A stretch of 64,000 bases of DNA from the NCBI GenBank assembly GCA_008015155.1, contig SSFA01000026.1:1-64000 (forward strand). The letters run 5' to 3'. The notes beneath the pieces were generated by a model. The model saw only the letters and a program-made list of their open reading frames with translations, was not told the DNA's origin and did no database searches. Source of the DNA: Thiothrix sp. Its GTDB lineage: Bacteria > Pseudomonadota > Gammaproteobacteria > Thiotrichales > Thiotrichaceae. Positions 25,915 to 35,494 of the stretch are shown in pieces. The position numbers and the translations under genes are program-made. The first letter of the stretch is position 1. Every line of letters begins with the position of its first letter.

Positions 25915-26699
25915 TACTCGCTTTGCTCACCAACCCAACGAAAATCGGCGGGTAACTTAGTTAATTGCAGATGTTCACCTGTGCGTTGACCTGCATCTGG
26001 CCCCATGAAATACAAATAAGGCCCAACGACAGCTTCAGGGCGCACATTGCTATCAGCATGTTCACCAGGGAAATTTAAAACGCGCATACTAGTACGCACG
26101 GGGCCGGTGTGGATACGATTGACCCGAATAAACGGCTTAGCATCATATTCTTGGGCTAAAATATCGCAGAGGGCATTCATCGCTGCTTTGCTCACGCCAA
26201 AGCCCCCATAATAAGCGCGATCGGTGGTATCTGTTGAAAACACAATGGCAGCATCTGGCGACTGCTCCAACAAAGGTAAGCACGCTCGCACTAATAAGAA
26301 ATTAGCATTTAGATTCACTTGCAGCATCTTTGTCCATAAATCTAGATCATGCTGACGCACTGCCATGAAAGCACCCAACCAAGCTGCATTCAAGAGTAAG
26401 CCATCTAAACGCCCTAGCTCTTGCTTAATCATTAAGGCTAAACTCGCGTAAGCATCGCTCGTTGCTTCGGCTAAATCTAACTTACAAATGACTGGCTCAG
26501 GATAGCCAGCTGCGACGATCTCGTCATAGACTGCTTCTAGCATCAGTTCTTGTTTGTCTATTAAGACAACGGTCGCCCCTAAGCGAGCATATTGCAGGGC
26601 TACGGCTTTACCAATCCCCATTGCAGCACCAGTGACTACAAGCACACGCTCCTGTAATAACCCATCGGCGGGTAGATAATTGAGTAACTCACTCTGCAT
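25914..26699 (-). CDS. YciK-like short-chain dehydrogenase with Phe at the catalytic Tyr position
   Basis: A 261-residue Rossmann-fold protein of the SDR family, most like YciK: VVTGAAMGIGKAVALQYARLG for nucleotide binding (residues 21-41), LLLNAAWLG (NAG-type motif) and NRIHTGPVRTSMR. In classical SDRs the catalytic motif is YxxxK. Here it reads FGVSK (Phe167, Lys171), confirmed from the codon TTT. Two tyrosines lie just before (Tyr163, Tyr164) and Ser155 is near the expected Ser. Either activity is lost or altered, or a nearby Tyr substitutes. It is first gene of the cmoA-cmoB operon. Confidence 0.9.
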   Translation of the reverse strand: MQSELLNYLPADGLLQERVLVVTGAAMGIGKAVALQYARLGATVVLIDKQELMLEAVYDEIVAAGYPEPVICKLDLAEATSDAYASLALMIKQELGRLDGLLLNAAWLGAFMAVRQHDLDLWTKMLQVNLNANFLLVRACLPLLEQSPDAAIVFSTDTTDRAYYGGFGVSKAAMNALCDILAQEYDAKPFIRVNRIHTGPVRTSMRVLNFPGEHADSNVRPEAVVGPYLYFMGPDAGQRTGEHLQLTKLPADFRWVGEQSE

Positions 26700-26877
26700 G
26701 GAAACACTCCTGACCGCTTGAAAAGTCCGGCATGATAACGCGAAATTTAGCTAGCTTACATGAAAAGGATCAAAAATAGGTGACAGCTTAAAAGCTTTGG
26801 TTAATCATGCTGGCACAGTAAACTTTAGCGGTTTCCTTACGCTAACTAAATCATAAAATCAGCAGGCGATAGTATCC

Positions 26878-28440
26878 ATGACCGAAGCCACCCATCCCAC
26901 ACTCAGCTGGCGTGAAACTTTGCGCAATTTTTCAGATGTGCGCGTACTAACCATGCTGTTTTTAGGCTTTTCTGCAGGTATTCCGATTCTGCTAATCTTT
27001 TCCTCGCTATCTTTATGGCTAGGTGAGGCGGGTGTTGAGCGTAAAGCAGTTACTTTTTTTAGTTGGGCAGCCTTGGGTTATTCCTTCAAATTTGTTTGGG
27101 CTCCGCTGATTGATAAGCTACCTTTACCCGTTCTAAGCAAAGTCTTAGGTAAACGACGTGCTTGGCTTCTACTCTCGCAGTGCATGATCATTTTAGCCAT
27201 TCTCGCTATGGGTAGCATTGATCCTGCCTTGAGTAAAAATAATCTTACCTTGATGGCCTTGGCGGCAGTTTTACTAGGGTTTTCTTCAGCCACGCAAGAT
27301 ATTGTGATTGATGCTTATCGCATTGAATCGGCTGAAACACGTTTACAAGCCTTAATGTCTTCAACCTATATCGTCGGTTATCGACTAGCCATGATTGTGG
27401 CAGGAGCAGGCGCTTTATATTTAGCCGCGCATTTTGGCTCTGAGAAAGGCCATTATGTTTATCTTGCTTGGCGTTGGACTTACTTCATTATGGCAGCCAT
27501 CATGCTGATTGGGGTGATTACTACCTTCGTGATTCCTGAACCTCAGCATCAAGCTAGCAAATTGCATTACAGCCCTAGAGACTATCTACGTCTAGTCTTG
27601 GTGTTTGCATTTACAGTCACTGCCTTTGTCCTGACTTTTTTCGTTACCGATGGTTTATTTAGCCATCTAAAAGCGCTGTTTGCGGCCGGTACATTCACTG
27701 GCTTTCTTTTAGAAACCTTACGCTTTGCTCTAGCAGTGGGTATGGCTTTTCTAGTGGGTTATGTCTTAGTACTCATAGGTTTAGTTGATCGAGCCATTGC
27801 TATCGAGACGTGGATTGCTCCGATTGCTGAGTTTTTCAAACGCTATGGCGTGAAGACTGCGGCCTTTTTGTTAATACTGATTGGTTTTTATCGTATCAGC
27901 GATATCGTGCTAGGTGCTGCCTCTAATGTGTTCTACCAAGATCAAAACTTTACTAAAGAAGAAATCGCCACGGCTGTCAAAACAGTGGGTGTATTAGTAA
28001 GCGTCATCGGTGGAGTCTTAGGGGGGCTGTTCGCGACGCGTTTTGGGGTCATGAAAAGCTTACTATGGGGGGCTATTTTAGCCGCTCTGACTAATCTGGT
28101 ATTCGTGGCTTTGGCCTTAGTGGGGCACAATCTGCTGGTTTTCTACTTTGCGGTGATTTCAGATAATTTAGCAGCCGGCTTTGCAAGTGCGGCTTTTGTA
28201 GCTTTTTTGTCAGCTCTGACTAGCGTTTCTTTTACTGCAGTTCAGTACGCCATTTTTAGCTCGCTTATGTCTTTATTGCCCAAAGTCTTGGGTGGTTATT
28301 CAGGCACTATGGTCGATGCTATTGGTTATCCAAGCTTTTTCACCTTGACCACTCTGATCGGTTTGCCGGTGATTGGCCTGGTGCTAATAGCCACGCGCTT
28401 TTTAGAGCTAGACCAAAGTAAACTAACTAAGCCTGCATAA
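26878..28440 (+). CDS. ampG: AmpG-family muropeptide MFS permease
   Basis: A 520-residue inner-membrane transporter with about 14 helices. It imports GlcNAc-anhydroMurNAc peptides for peptidoglycan recycling. Motifs include LFLGFSAGIPILLIFSSLSL, FVWAPLIDKL, SSATQDIVIDAYRIES and VFYQDQNFTKEEIA, typical of AmpG. Length is near the family's about 490-590 residues. Its 3' end overlaps the convergent HD-GNAT gene by 14 nt. Confidence 0.92.
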   Translation: MTEATHPTLSWRETLRNFSDVRVLTMLFLGFSAGIPILLIFSSLSLWLGEAGVERKAVTFFSWAALGYSFKFVWAPLIDKLPLPVLSKVLGKRRAWLLLSQCMIILAILAMGSIDPALSKNNLTLMALAAVLLGFSSATQDIVIDAYRIESAETRLQALMSSTYIVGYRLAMIVAGAGALYLAAHFGSEKGHYVYLAWRWTYFIMAAIMLIGVITTFVIPEPQHQASKLHYSPRDYLRLVLVFAFTVTAFVLTFFVTDGLFSHLKALFAAGTFTGFLLETLRFALAVGMAFLVGYVLVLIGLVDRAIAIETWIAPIAEFFKRYGVKTAAFLLILIGFYRISDIVLGAASNVFYQDQNFTKEEIATAVKTVGVLVSVIGGVLGGLFATRFGVMKSLLWGAILAALTNLVFVALALVGHNLLVFYFAVISDNLAAGFASAAFVAFLSALTSVSFTAVQYAIFSSLMSLLPKVLGGYSGTMVDAIGYPSFFTLTTLIGLPVIGLVLIATRFLELDQSKLTKPA

Positions 28441-29440
28441 AGGGTAATTTTTTAGCTAAAAAGCTCGCTGAGCTAGGGCAAAGGCCACTAAATTGTGCTG
28501 TGTGTTGAATGGCAACGGGTGCTAAACCGCGATCAGTTAATTGATAATCAAGGCTACGGAAAAAATTACTAGCCGTCGTCGTCAATAGATACAAGTCTTC
28601 TACACCTTGTTGAGCTGCATGTGTTTCCATAAAGCTGACTAATTTTCGGGCTAAACCCAAGCTGCGATAATCTGGCAATACTGCTAGCGACCTTAATAAG
28701 GCGACCGAATCATAAGGCTCTAAACCAATCACTGCTACTAAACGATTAGCGCGGTGAATGCCAAAAAACTCTAAATGGGGTGCATACAGATCATCGCTAG
28801 GCAATTGGCACAAATCGAGTAGCCCTTCCAGTTCAAGATCCGCGTTCAATGGCTCAATATTCATAGTAGGCACTTGTTGTAAAGCGAGTTGACGGGTCTT
28901 TGCATCGAGTAAAGCTCGAATGGCAGCAAACAGTGGATTAGTTTGAGTATAGCGCTGTCCATAAGCTAAGTTAAACGCATAATCGAATTCTGGCGGATTA
29001 GCTCCTTGGTTATGCTGCAAAATCGTCTCTAATTTATCAAAAGCTTTGACCGCTTGAGCTTCGGGGGTCTGCGCTTGATTGTATTCATCCCATAAACTTA
29101 AGAACTCGGCTTGTACTTCTACAGGCAAAGCTTGCATAAGGGTCAGCAAATCGGTGCGCTCTTGTGCTAGTTTGTTAACACCTTGCTGATCAATCGCTGG
29201 AACATCCCCATGAATGGCCTCCCCTAAATCATGCAGTACAGCCATTTTCAAAACTTTAAGTAGATTTAAATCCGGCAGTTGATCCGCAAAGCACAAAATA
29301 AACAGACATAAACGCCAAGTATGCTCGGCGGTACTTTCTTGTTTACCTGTCCGCGTATGCGCTGTGCGTAGTACATCTTTGAGGCGCTCGGCTTCAACTA
29401 GAAAACTTAGACGTTGTTGAATTTCAGTGATTTGCATCAC
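28427..29440 (-). CDS. Fusion of HD-domain hydrolase and ArsN2-like GNAT acetyltransferase
   Basis: A 337-residue two-domain protein. Residues 1 to about 185 are a YfbR/HDDC2-type HD phosphohydrolase with metal ligands His40 (STAEHTW) and His70-Asp71 (VLHDLGEA). This family dephosphorylates nucleoside monophosphates. Residues about 195-337 form a GNAT domain closest to ArsN2, with IGLEPYDSVALLRSLAVLP, an acetyl-CoA loop RSLGLARKLV and LYLLTTTASNFF. ArsN2 is known from arsenic operons, but no ars genes are here. ATGA overlap with lptG puts it at the end of the lptFG operon. Confidence 0.9.
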   Translation of the reverse strand: MMQITEIQQRLSFLVEAERLKDVLRTAHTRTGKQESTAEHTWRLCLFILCFADQLPDLNLLKVLKMAVLHDLGEAIHGDVPAIDQQGVNKLAQERTDLLTLMQALPVEVQAEFLSLWDEYNQAQTPEAQAVKAFDKLETILQHNQGANPPEFDYAFNLAYGQRYTQTNPLFAAIRALLDAKTRQLALQQVPTMNIEPLNADLELEGLLDLCQLPSDDLYAPHLEFFGIHRANRLVAVIGLEPYDSVALLRSLAVLPDYRSLGLARKLVSFMETHAAQQGVEDLYLLTTTASNFFRSLDYQLTDRGLAPVAIQHTAQFSGLCPSSASFLAKKLPFMQA

Positions 29441-30504
29441 CTGACCCTCGCTAACATAAATAAACCCACCGCCGAGAAGAGCAACATAGGTAGCACAGCA
29501 GACAATAAAGGGGGCAAACCATAGACCAGCCCCGTTCGCCCAATAATCCGATCAAGTAACAAATAGCTAATACCGATCAAAATACCGATAAAAATTCGTT
29601 GTCCTGCACCGGCATTCCGTTGGAAGCCAAACACTAAAGGTGCGGCTAAAACTAGCATCACTAAAGTGGATAAAGGTGTTGTAAAATGTTTCCAATACTC
29701 TAACTCAAAGCGATCGGTATTTAAGGCATTCTCACGCTGATGCTGGATAAATTGTGCTAACTCACGCGCGGCTAATTGTTCGGGTGTTACGGTAGCTAAA
29801 CTTAAAATATTTGCAGGAAGCACATCCGGTAAAATTAATTGAGCATGTTGAGTCACTTCCACACCTGTTTGTGTAAGGCGTCTATCAGTGACTTGAGTTA
29901 GTTGCCAATCCTGTGCCTGCTTCTCAGCAGTAGCTGCTTTGAGAATACGGCTAATGCCTCCCGCCTGTTCATCAACCTCATACACTGCTAGACCATCAAC
30001 TTTAGTTTGCGACCAGACTTTATCAATATGAATCAGTTGCTTGCCATTTTTTAGCCAAACTCCCTCCTCCGAAACCGATAGCTCTTGTTGCAACATGCGC
30101 AATTTGAAACTTTCGGCATAAACCTCAGAACGCGGCACACCCCATTCACCTAAAGCAAACACGAGTAAGCTTAATACCAAGCCCAGCTTCAAAGTGGTCA
30201 AAACAATCTGAATAATCGAATAGCCCGCTGCACGCATGGCGGTGATTTCACTATTAGCCGCTAAATTGCCTAAACCCATTAAGCTTCCGATCAAAGCTGC
30301 ATAAGGAAAATTTTCATATAAAGTGCGTGGTAGGCTATAGCTAACATAGAGCAGTGCTTGAAAAGCACCATAGCGAGTACCGACTTTGGTATCGCCTAGT
30401 TCCGCCAAAAAATCAAAGAGTGCAAATAATAAACTCAGCGAAAGCCAAGTCACGAGAATGCTCAAAAGCACATTCTTCCAAAGGTAGCGTTCGAGCAAAT
30501 TCAT
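29437..30504 (-). CDS. lptG: LPS export ABC permease LptG
   Basis: Inner-membrane permease of the LptBFGC complex that extracts lipopolysaccharide from the inner membrane. The 355-residue protein has N-terminal helices with the coupling-helix region (ENFPYAALIGSLMGLGNLAA), a periplasmic beta-jellyroll and C-terminal helices. It begins LERYLWKNVLLSILVTWLSL. It overlaps lptF by 4 nt. Confidence 0.95.
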   Translation of the reverse strand: MNLLERYLWKNVLLSILVTWLSLSLLFALFDFLAELGDTKVGTRYGAFQALLYVSYSLPRTLYENFPYAALIGSLMGLGNLAANSEITAMRAAGYSIIQIVLTTLKLGLVLSLLVFALGEWGVPRSEVYAESFKLRMLQQELSVSEEGVWLKNGKQLIHIDKVWSQTKVDGLAVYEVDEQAGGISRILKAATAEKQAQDWQLTQVTDRRLTQTGVEVTQHAQLILPDVLPANILSLATVTPEQLAARELAQFIQHQRENALNTDRFELEYWKHFTTPLSTLVMLVLAAPLVFGFQRNAGAGQRIFIGILIGISYLLLDRIIGRTGLVYGLPPLLSAVLPMLLFSAVGLFMLARVR

Positions 30505-31568
30505 GCGGGCTTTCCATAATATTTATGTAAGAGCCAAACAGCTAATAGCACCATCACTAGATGCACCCACCACATACCAAGCCATCCAGGCACTTCACCA
30601 CGTTCCATCATTCCACGTAACATCGCCAGGACATTGGCATATAAACCATATAAAAGTATAGCCACTGCGATTTTACTAAACCGCCCTTGCCGTGGCGCGG
30701 TATAACTTAAGGGAAAGGCGAGCAAGGCTAATACCAGTGTAGATAACACAATCGACAGCCGCCATTGCAACTCAGCTTGATTAGCCGGCGACGGAATAGC
30801 TAACAGCTCTAAAGTCGGCACACTCTCAATACTGATGGAGCGCGCAAACGAGCGCAACGGGATACGCACTCCATGTTCTTTGAAGCGAATAATCGACATA
30901 CCGCCTCGCTCAGGATCATTCTCGTAACGATAGCCATCACGAATTTGCAAGAAGCGCTCACCGGTTGCAGAGTCAACAAATAAAATGGCTGATTGCGCCC
31001 AAACTAAAATTTCATTGGCTCCATCTTGCACGCGAATGAAAAAACGCTCCATTACGGTGCGCGAATCATCAATGCCTTCCGCCAAGATGGTGTAATTATT
31101 TGTTTTGTTACCCGCTGTCACAAACTGACCGGGTGGAATACCCGCTGCTTCAGGGCGTTGATACATTTCCTTTTTGAGAGCTTGGTTTTGGGTTTCTAGT
31201 ATCGGCGAAAAGACAAACACAGCAACAGCCATGAGGAGAGTTAGTGGAATCACGAAACTGAAAATCGCTCGATAAAATTCCTTTGGCCCCACCCCTGAGG
31301 CGCGTAAAGCGACCATTTCTGAATCACGATATAAGCGACTAAATGCTAGCATCATGCCAATTAATAAGGCCACCGGCACCAAGCGCAATAGATTTTTTAA
31401 TGAACCAAAGAGCAGCATATTGCCTAGTAAATCTAAAGGGAGATCCCCACTACTAGCGCTTGCCAGCAGGCGCACAAAGGTATTACCGATGATGATCAAC
31501 GATAAAACTAAGAGGGTGGCAATGAAATTAAGCGCAATTTCTTTGAACAAATAGCGATTGAGTATCAT
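30501..31568 (-). CDS. lptF: LPS export ABC permease LptF
   Basis: Second permease of the LPS extractor. The 355 residues begin MILNRYLFKEIALNFIATLL, with LVPVALLIGMMLAFSRLYRDSEMVALRASG (shown in parts), a periplasmic jellyroll and three to four C-terminal helices. It opens the lptF-lptG-HD/GNAT operon with 4-nt overlaps throughout. About 280 nt of leader lies before the divergent ankyrin gene, in which I saw no further gene. Confidence 0.95.
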   Translation of the reverse strand: MILNRYLFKEIALNFIATLLVLSLIIIGNTFVRLLASASSGDLPLDLLGNMLLFGSLKNLLRLVPVALLIGMMLAFSRLYRDSEMVALRASGVGPKEFYRAIFSFVIPLTLLMAVAVFVFSPILETQNQALKKEMYQRPEAAGIPPGQFVTAGNKTNNYTILAEGIDDSRTVMERFFIRVQDGANEILVWAQSAILFVDSATGERFLQIRDGYRYENDPERGGMSIIRFKEHGVRIPLRSFARSISIESVPTLELLAIPSPANQAELQWRLSIVLSTLVLALLAFPLSYTAPRQGRFSKIAVAILLYGLYANVLAMLRGMMERGEVPGWLGMWWVHLVMVLLAVWLLHKYYGKPA

Positions 31569-31846
31569 CTAAGCATTTTTTAGGTATTGAGCTATGATTG
31601 TAGCAGCATTATCCTTCATGAGTCGTGCTTAGTTGTTGGGAAATCTTAGGTAATTTTGAGTGTTTCTTGCTCTAAACTCTGATCTTTACTAGCTAGCGAT
31701 TGAATATGGGGAAACGCTATTGCTATCATCACCGCCGTGGTGACTTCTGAATTAGATTCGCAATAATTGGCTTGGGCAATTTGCAATCTTATGGGCTGCT
31801 CACTGAGCTTTAAACCCCATCAGGACTTATTGTATGGAGACTATCT

Positions 31847-33427
31847 ATGAATTTTCCGCTTGAGGGCAGGAATTCTTGTTTTATTAAAAACTGTTCCTTA
31901 ATGCTTTTAAGCTTAGCTGCTAGTGCTTGGATTGCGCCCGCTCACGCCGAAACACCCGCTGAAGCAGCTGCACAGATACAAGTCTGGAAAGCAGAGGCTG
32001 CACTGTTAACTAAGCAAGGTAAAACGGCTGAAGCTGCACAAGCACAAGCTTATGTGAAGCAATGGGAAGAAATCGCTAAGCAAGCTGAAGCTAGTGTAGC
32101 GAGTACTGCCTCACCGAATCTTGCAAGTACTGCTGCCAATTCTACCAATTCCACGTCGGCTGCGACTACAGCAGCTGATGCGGCACAGCAAGCTGCTTTA
32201 AAAGCTCAGCAAGAACGTTTGGCGGCTGAACAAGCTAAACGCGATGAGGCTAAAGCCAAGGAAGATCGCCTGTCTAATGGCTTACAGGCTGCGATCACCC
32301 AAGGCGATTACAATCAAGCAAAGAACTTTATTAATCAAGGTGCTAGGCCGACTCAGGAATTGGTACAAATGGCTGTCGATGGCGGCTACACGGGAATCGC
32401 TTATTTATTAATGAAAAGTGGTGCTCCGAATGATGCTGGCGTACTGGGCAGAGCCTTATTAAAAGCAGTACAAATGCAAGATCGAGATCGGGTCAATAAC
32501 TTGATTAAGCTGGGTGCTAATGCCAATTACGCGGAAGGTGAGGTGACACCTTTGTCAATTGCTGCGCGTAATGGCGATATTGGCTTAATTGGAATTTTAT
32601 TAGCTGCTGGGGCGCAACGTGACCCGAACGATCTCGGCCGGGTGATGTTTACAGCGGTTGAACAAGGCGAGCGCGAAAAAGTCACGAATTTATTGAAAAT
32701 GGGGGCTAACCCTAATTACGCTAAAGACGGAGAGTCCGCGCTTTCATTGGCTTTGAATCGTGGTGATTTTGGCATGGCAGGTGCTTTAATCGCTGGTGGA
32801 GCTGCTGCAGATGGTGGAGTTTTAGGTAAAGCTTTATTCCAAACCGTTGAGCGTGGTGAAGCTGATAAAATTCCGCAATTAATTAAACTGGGTGCGGATG
32901 TTAATTATTCTGCCAGTGGCATCACCCCCTTAACTATCGCTATCAACAACAATAATCTAGATATTGCCAATATGTTAGTGCGTTCAGGTGCTACTGATCC
33001 CTCAGGTCGGTTTGGTAAGAAAACCTTTGATGCGGCTTTGGACGGCGATCTTGCTTGGATTGCTGTACTAGCGAAAGTGCCAAGCTATGCTAATTATCGG
33101 AATGGACAAGGTGAAACACCCTTGCATGCTGCAGCTTCAACGGGTCAAACTGCTGCCGTAACGACTTTATTAGCTGCTGGCGTGGATCCTAATATCTTGA
33201 CGGTTAAAAACTGGACACCTTTGCATCATGCTGCACGCTTTGGACATAAGTTAGCCTTAATTAACCTATTAAAAGCTGGAGCCGATGTCTATGCAGTTAA
33301 TTCGGATGGTAATGACGCGATGAAATTAGCGAATCTAGCTTTACGTGACAATAAAAACGAGATTGATAGTCGTGGCGTCTTAGAATATTTGAACCTATGG
33401 ATGCAACATCATCCACGTGCTCAGTAG
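31847..33427 (+). CDS. Secreted ankyrin-repeat protein
   Basis: A 526-residue exported protein with a signal peptide (cleavage near AHA, about residue 34). An Ala/Gln-rich coiled-coil-like region (about 40-140) follows, with repeated EQAKRDEAKAKEDR-type heptads. Then come about ten ankyrin-type repeats (about 145-525), clearest in GETPLHAAASTGQTAAVTTLL and WTPLHHAARFGHKLALINLL. Ankyrins bind proteins; the partner is unknown. SD GGAG precedes the ATG. A strong terminator follows. Secreted ankyrins are also seen in host-associated bacteria, but nothing here shows host contact. Confidence 0.9.
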   Translation: MNFPLEGRNSCFIKNCSLMLLSLAASAWIAPAHAETPAEAAAQIQVWKAEAALLTKQGKTAEAAQAQAYVKQWEEIAKQAEASVASTASPNLASTAANSTNSTSAATTAADAAQQAALKAQQERLAAEQAKRDEAKAKEDRLSNGLQAAITQGDYNQAKNFINQGARPTQELVQMAVDGGYTGIAYLLMKSGAPNDAGVLGRALLKAVQMQDRDRVNNLIKLGANANYAEGEVTPLSIAARNGDIGLIGILLAAGAQRDPNDLGRVMFTAVEQGEREKVTNLLKMGANPNYAKDGESALSLALNRGDFGMAGALIAGGAAADGGVLGKALFQTVERGEADKIPQLIKLGADVNYSASGITPLTIAINNNNLDIANMLVRSGATDPSGRFGKKTFDAALDGDLAWIAVLAKVPSYANYRNGQGETPLHAAASTGQTAAVTTLLAAGVDPNILTVKNWTPLHHAARFGHKLALINLLKAGADVYAVNSDGNDAMKLANLALRDNKNEIDSRGVLEYLNLWMQHHPRAQ

Positions 33428-33450
33428 CCTAGTAGTCCATTAACGATAGA

Positions 33451-33476
33451 AAAGAGCGGATTTTTATCCGCTCTTT
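33451..33476. terminator. Strong bidirectional terminator
   Basis: A perfect 11-bp stem (aaagagcggat / atccgctcttt) with a TTTT loop lies between the convergent ankyrin and glycosyltransferase genes; A- and T-rich arms serve both strands. Confidence 0.9.
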
Positions 33477-33490
33477 GTTATTTGGATAGC

Positions 33491-34489
33491 TTAATCGATT
33501 AGATACCAACTGTGCTCTTTGGGAGTATCCTCATTACGGATCGTATAAGCATTACGCCCTGCAGCTTCAAAATAAGTACGTGCTAACATCTCTGCTAAAA
33601 TGCCTGCAGTTAAAAACTGTAAGGCTGCAATGACCAGTACAACTCCAATCAATAATAAGGGCCTACCCCCGATATCCGCACCGAAAATAAACTTTTCAAT
33701 CGCTAGCCATAGCAAAATTAAACTACCTAATAAGCCTGAACCTAAGCCTACCACGCCAAAGAAATGCCCCGGTCTTGCCCGATAGCGCATGAAATACCAC
33801 ATAAATAGCAGATCAAGGATGACACGAAAGGTGCGAGAAATGCCGTATTTGGACTCACCACTAAACCGCTCATTATGTTGGACGACCCGCTCACCGATTC
33901 TTGAAGGTGGTACCGTAGTCGCCACCCAAGCAGGAATAAACCGATGCATTTCCCCGTATAAGCGTACTTTTTTAATGACTGAGCCACGATAGACTTTTAA
34001 GCTGCAGCCATAATCATGCAAATAAACACCCGTTACCTTACGAATTAAGCGATTCGCAATGCGTGAGGGAATTTTGCGTAAAATGAGGGTATCTTTTCGA
34101 TCTTTACGCCAACCGACTAATAAATCGAGTTTACGCTCCTGTAGATCAGCCACCATAGCAGGAATATCTGCAGGGTCATTTTGCAGATCACCATCTAAAG
34201 TCACCAATAAGCTACCTTGTGCTTGATCAATGCCTGCCTGCATGGCAGCAGTTTGTCCAAAATTGCGTTGTAACTCGACAATAAACACATGCTGACCATA
34301 CTGCGTATTAGCTTGCTGCAAACGCTCTAACGTAGCATCAGTGCTGCCATCATCAACTAACACCAACTCCCAAGGCAGCTTAAACCCAGCCAGAGCTGTG
34401 TGAACTCGCTCCACCAAAGGTAAAACATTATCTTCCTCATTGTAAAAAGGCACGATAATGCTCACTGTTTCTTCATATTCAGTCGACAC
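33491..34489 (-). CDS. Family 2 glycosyltransferase with C-terminal membrane helices
   Basis: A 332-residue enzyme of the polyprenyl-phosphate glycosyltransferase type (ArnC/DPM1-like). The GT-A domain (about 8-230) has SIIVPFYNEEDNVLPL, LVDDGSTD, TLDGDLQNDP (DxD) and FSGESKYGISR. Two helices (about 240-262 and 276-300) anchor it. It probably loads a sugar on undecaprenyl phosphate for envelope glycan or lipid A modification. It diverges from a flippase-like gene with a 54-bp shared promoter region. Confidence 0.9.
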   Translation of the reverse strand: MSTEYEETVSIIVPFYNEEDNVLPLVERVHTALAGFKLPWELVLVDDGSTDATLERLQQANTQYGQHVFIVELQRNFGQTAAMQAGIDQAQGSLLVTLDGDLQNDPADIPAMVADLQERKLDLLVGWRKDRKDTLILRKIPSRIANRLIRKVTGVYLHDYGCSLKVYRGSVIKKVRLYGEMHRFIPAWVATTVPPSRIGERVVQHNERFSGESKYGISRTFRVILDLLFMWYFMRYRARPGHFFGVVGLGSGLLGSLILLWLAIEKFIFGADIGGRPLLLIGVVLVIAALQFLTAGILAEMLARTYFEAAGRNAYTIRNEDTPKEHSWYLID

Positions 34490-34543
34490 AATGCTTATCC
34501 AATCATTTAGAATGCAGGCGGATTATACGGAAAACCTAAAGCG

Positions 34544-35494
34544 ATGATAGATACTAAACAACTGCCGCCCCCTACTGAAAAATCAGCTTTACCGAGTTGG
34601 TTAAGTAAAACCTTGCCTTGGCTGATTTTAATCCTATTTATTGCAGGCGTTGAATATTGGTTAGGCTGGAAAAGCATACTGCAACCTTGGGCAGCTTTAA
34701 GTTGGCAACAACTACTCGTAGCGGTCGCTTTATTATTAGTCAGCTACGGTCTACGCACTTGGCGCTTATATGATTACTTTATTGAACTGCGCGCCCATCC
34801 CCTAGCTAGTTTACGCTTAACCTTGCTGCATAATTTGTTCAATAACCTACTTCCCGCTCGTTCAGGTGAGCTTAGCTTTCCAATGCTCATGAAACGGTAT
34901 TTCGATATTAATTATGCTAAATCCGTCTCAGCTTTATTATGGTTCCGCTTTTTAGATTTGCACTGCATTCTGGCCTTTGCGATTTATCCTTTATTAGTGG
35001 TCACTCCGCTACGGCGTCTTGCCATCCCGATTATGCTGTTATGGATGCTCATTCCGCCGCTAGTCTATTTACTAAGCAATAGAGTCGAATTGTATTTTGC
35101 TGGGAAAGATGGTCGTTTAAGCGAATTAGCGCAGAAGATGCTATTTGGTCTGCCCAATACCGTGGTGGGCTTCTTAAAGAGTTGGGGACTCACTTGGCTA
35201 AATTGGATGGTGAAGCTCTTCACTCTAGCTTGGGTATTAGATCAATTTATTGATGGCGTGACGTGGAATGTGTTAATCACCGCCGTAGTCGCTGGCGAAC
35301 TCACCAGCGTCCTACCTATTCACGCACCTGCAGGTATTGGTACCTATGAAGCAGGGATTATTGCGGCTTTACTACCGTTTTTAACCCCTGCAGCGGCGAC
35401 TAGTGCAGCGATCAATGTCCATTTGTTTGTTTTAGGCTCAGCTATCATTGGCGGTATGGTAGCTTGGTTACTACCCAAGCCTAAAACTAACTAG
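34544..35494 (+). CDS. Lysylphosphatidylglycerol-synthase-TM / flippase-like membrane protein
   Basis: A 316-residue inner-membrane protein with about eight helices of the UPF0104/AglD/MprF-membrane type. Motifs include NLFNNLLPARSGELSFPMLM and the C-terminal GELTSVLPIHAPAGIGTYEAG, in which the GxGxYE end is typical. Such proteins are proposed lipid or lipid-linked-sugar flippases. The divergent glycosyltransferase supports a role in envelope glycolipid assembly (inference). It overlaps the convergent MFS gene by 8 nt. Confidence 0.88.
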   Translation: MIDTKQLPPPTEKSALPSWLSKTLPWLILILFIAGVEYWLGWKSILQPWAALSWQQLLVAVALLLVSYGLRTWRLYDYFIELRAHPLASLRLTLLHNLFNNLLPARSGELSFPMLMKRYFDINYAKSVSALLWFRFLDLHCILAFAIYPLLVVTPLRRLAIPIMLLWMLIPPLVYLLSNRVELYFAGKDGRLSELAQKMLFGLPNTVVGFLKSWGLTWLNWMVKLFTLAWVLDQFIDGVTWNVLITAVVAGELTSVLPIHAPAGIGTYEAGIIAALLPFLTPAAATSAAINVHLFVLGSAIIGGMVAWLLPKPKTN

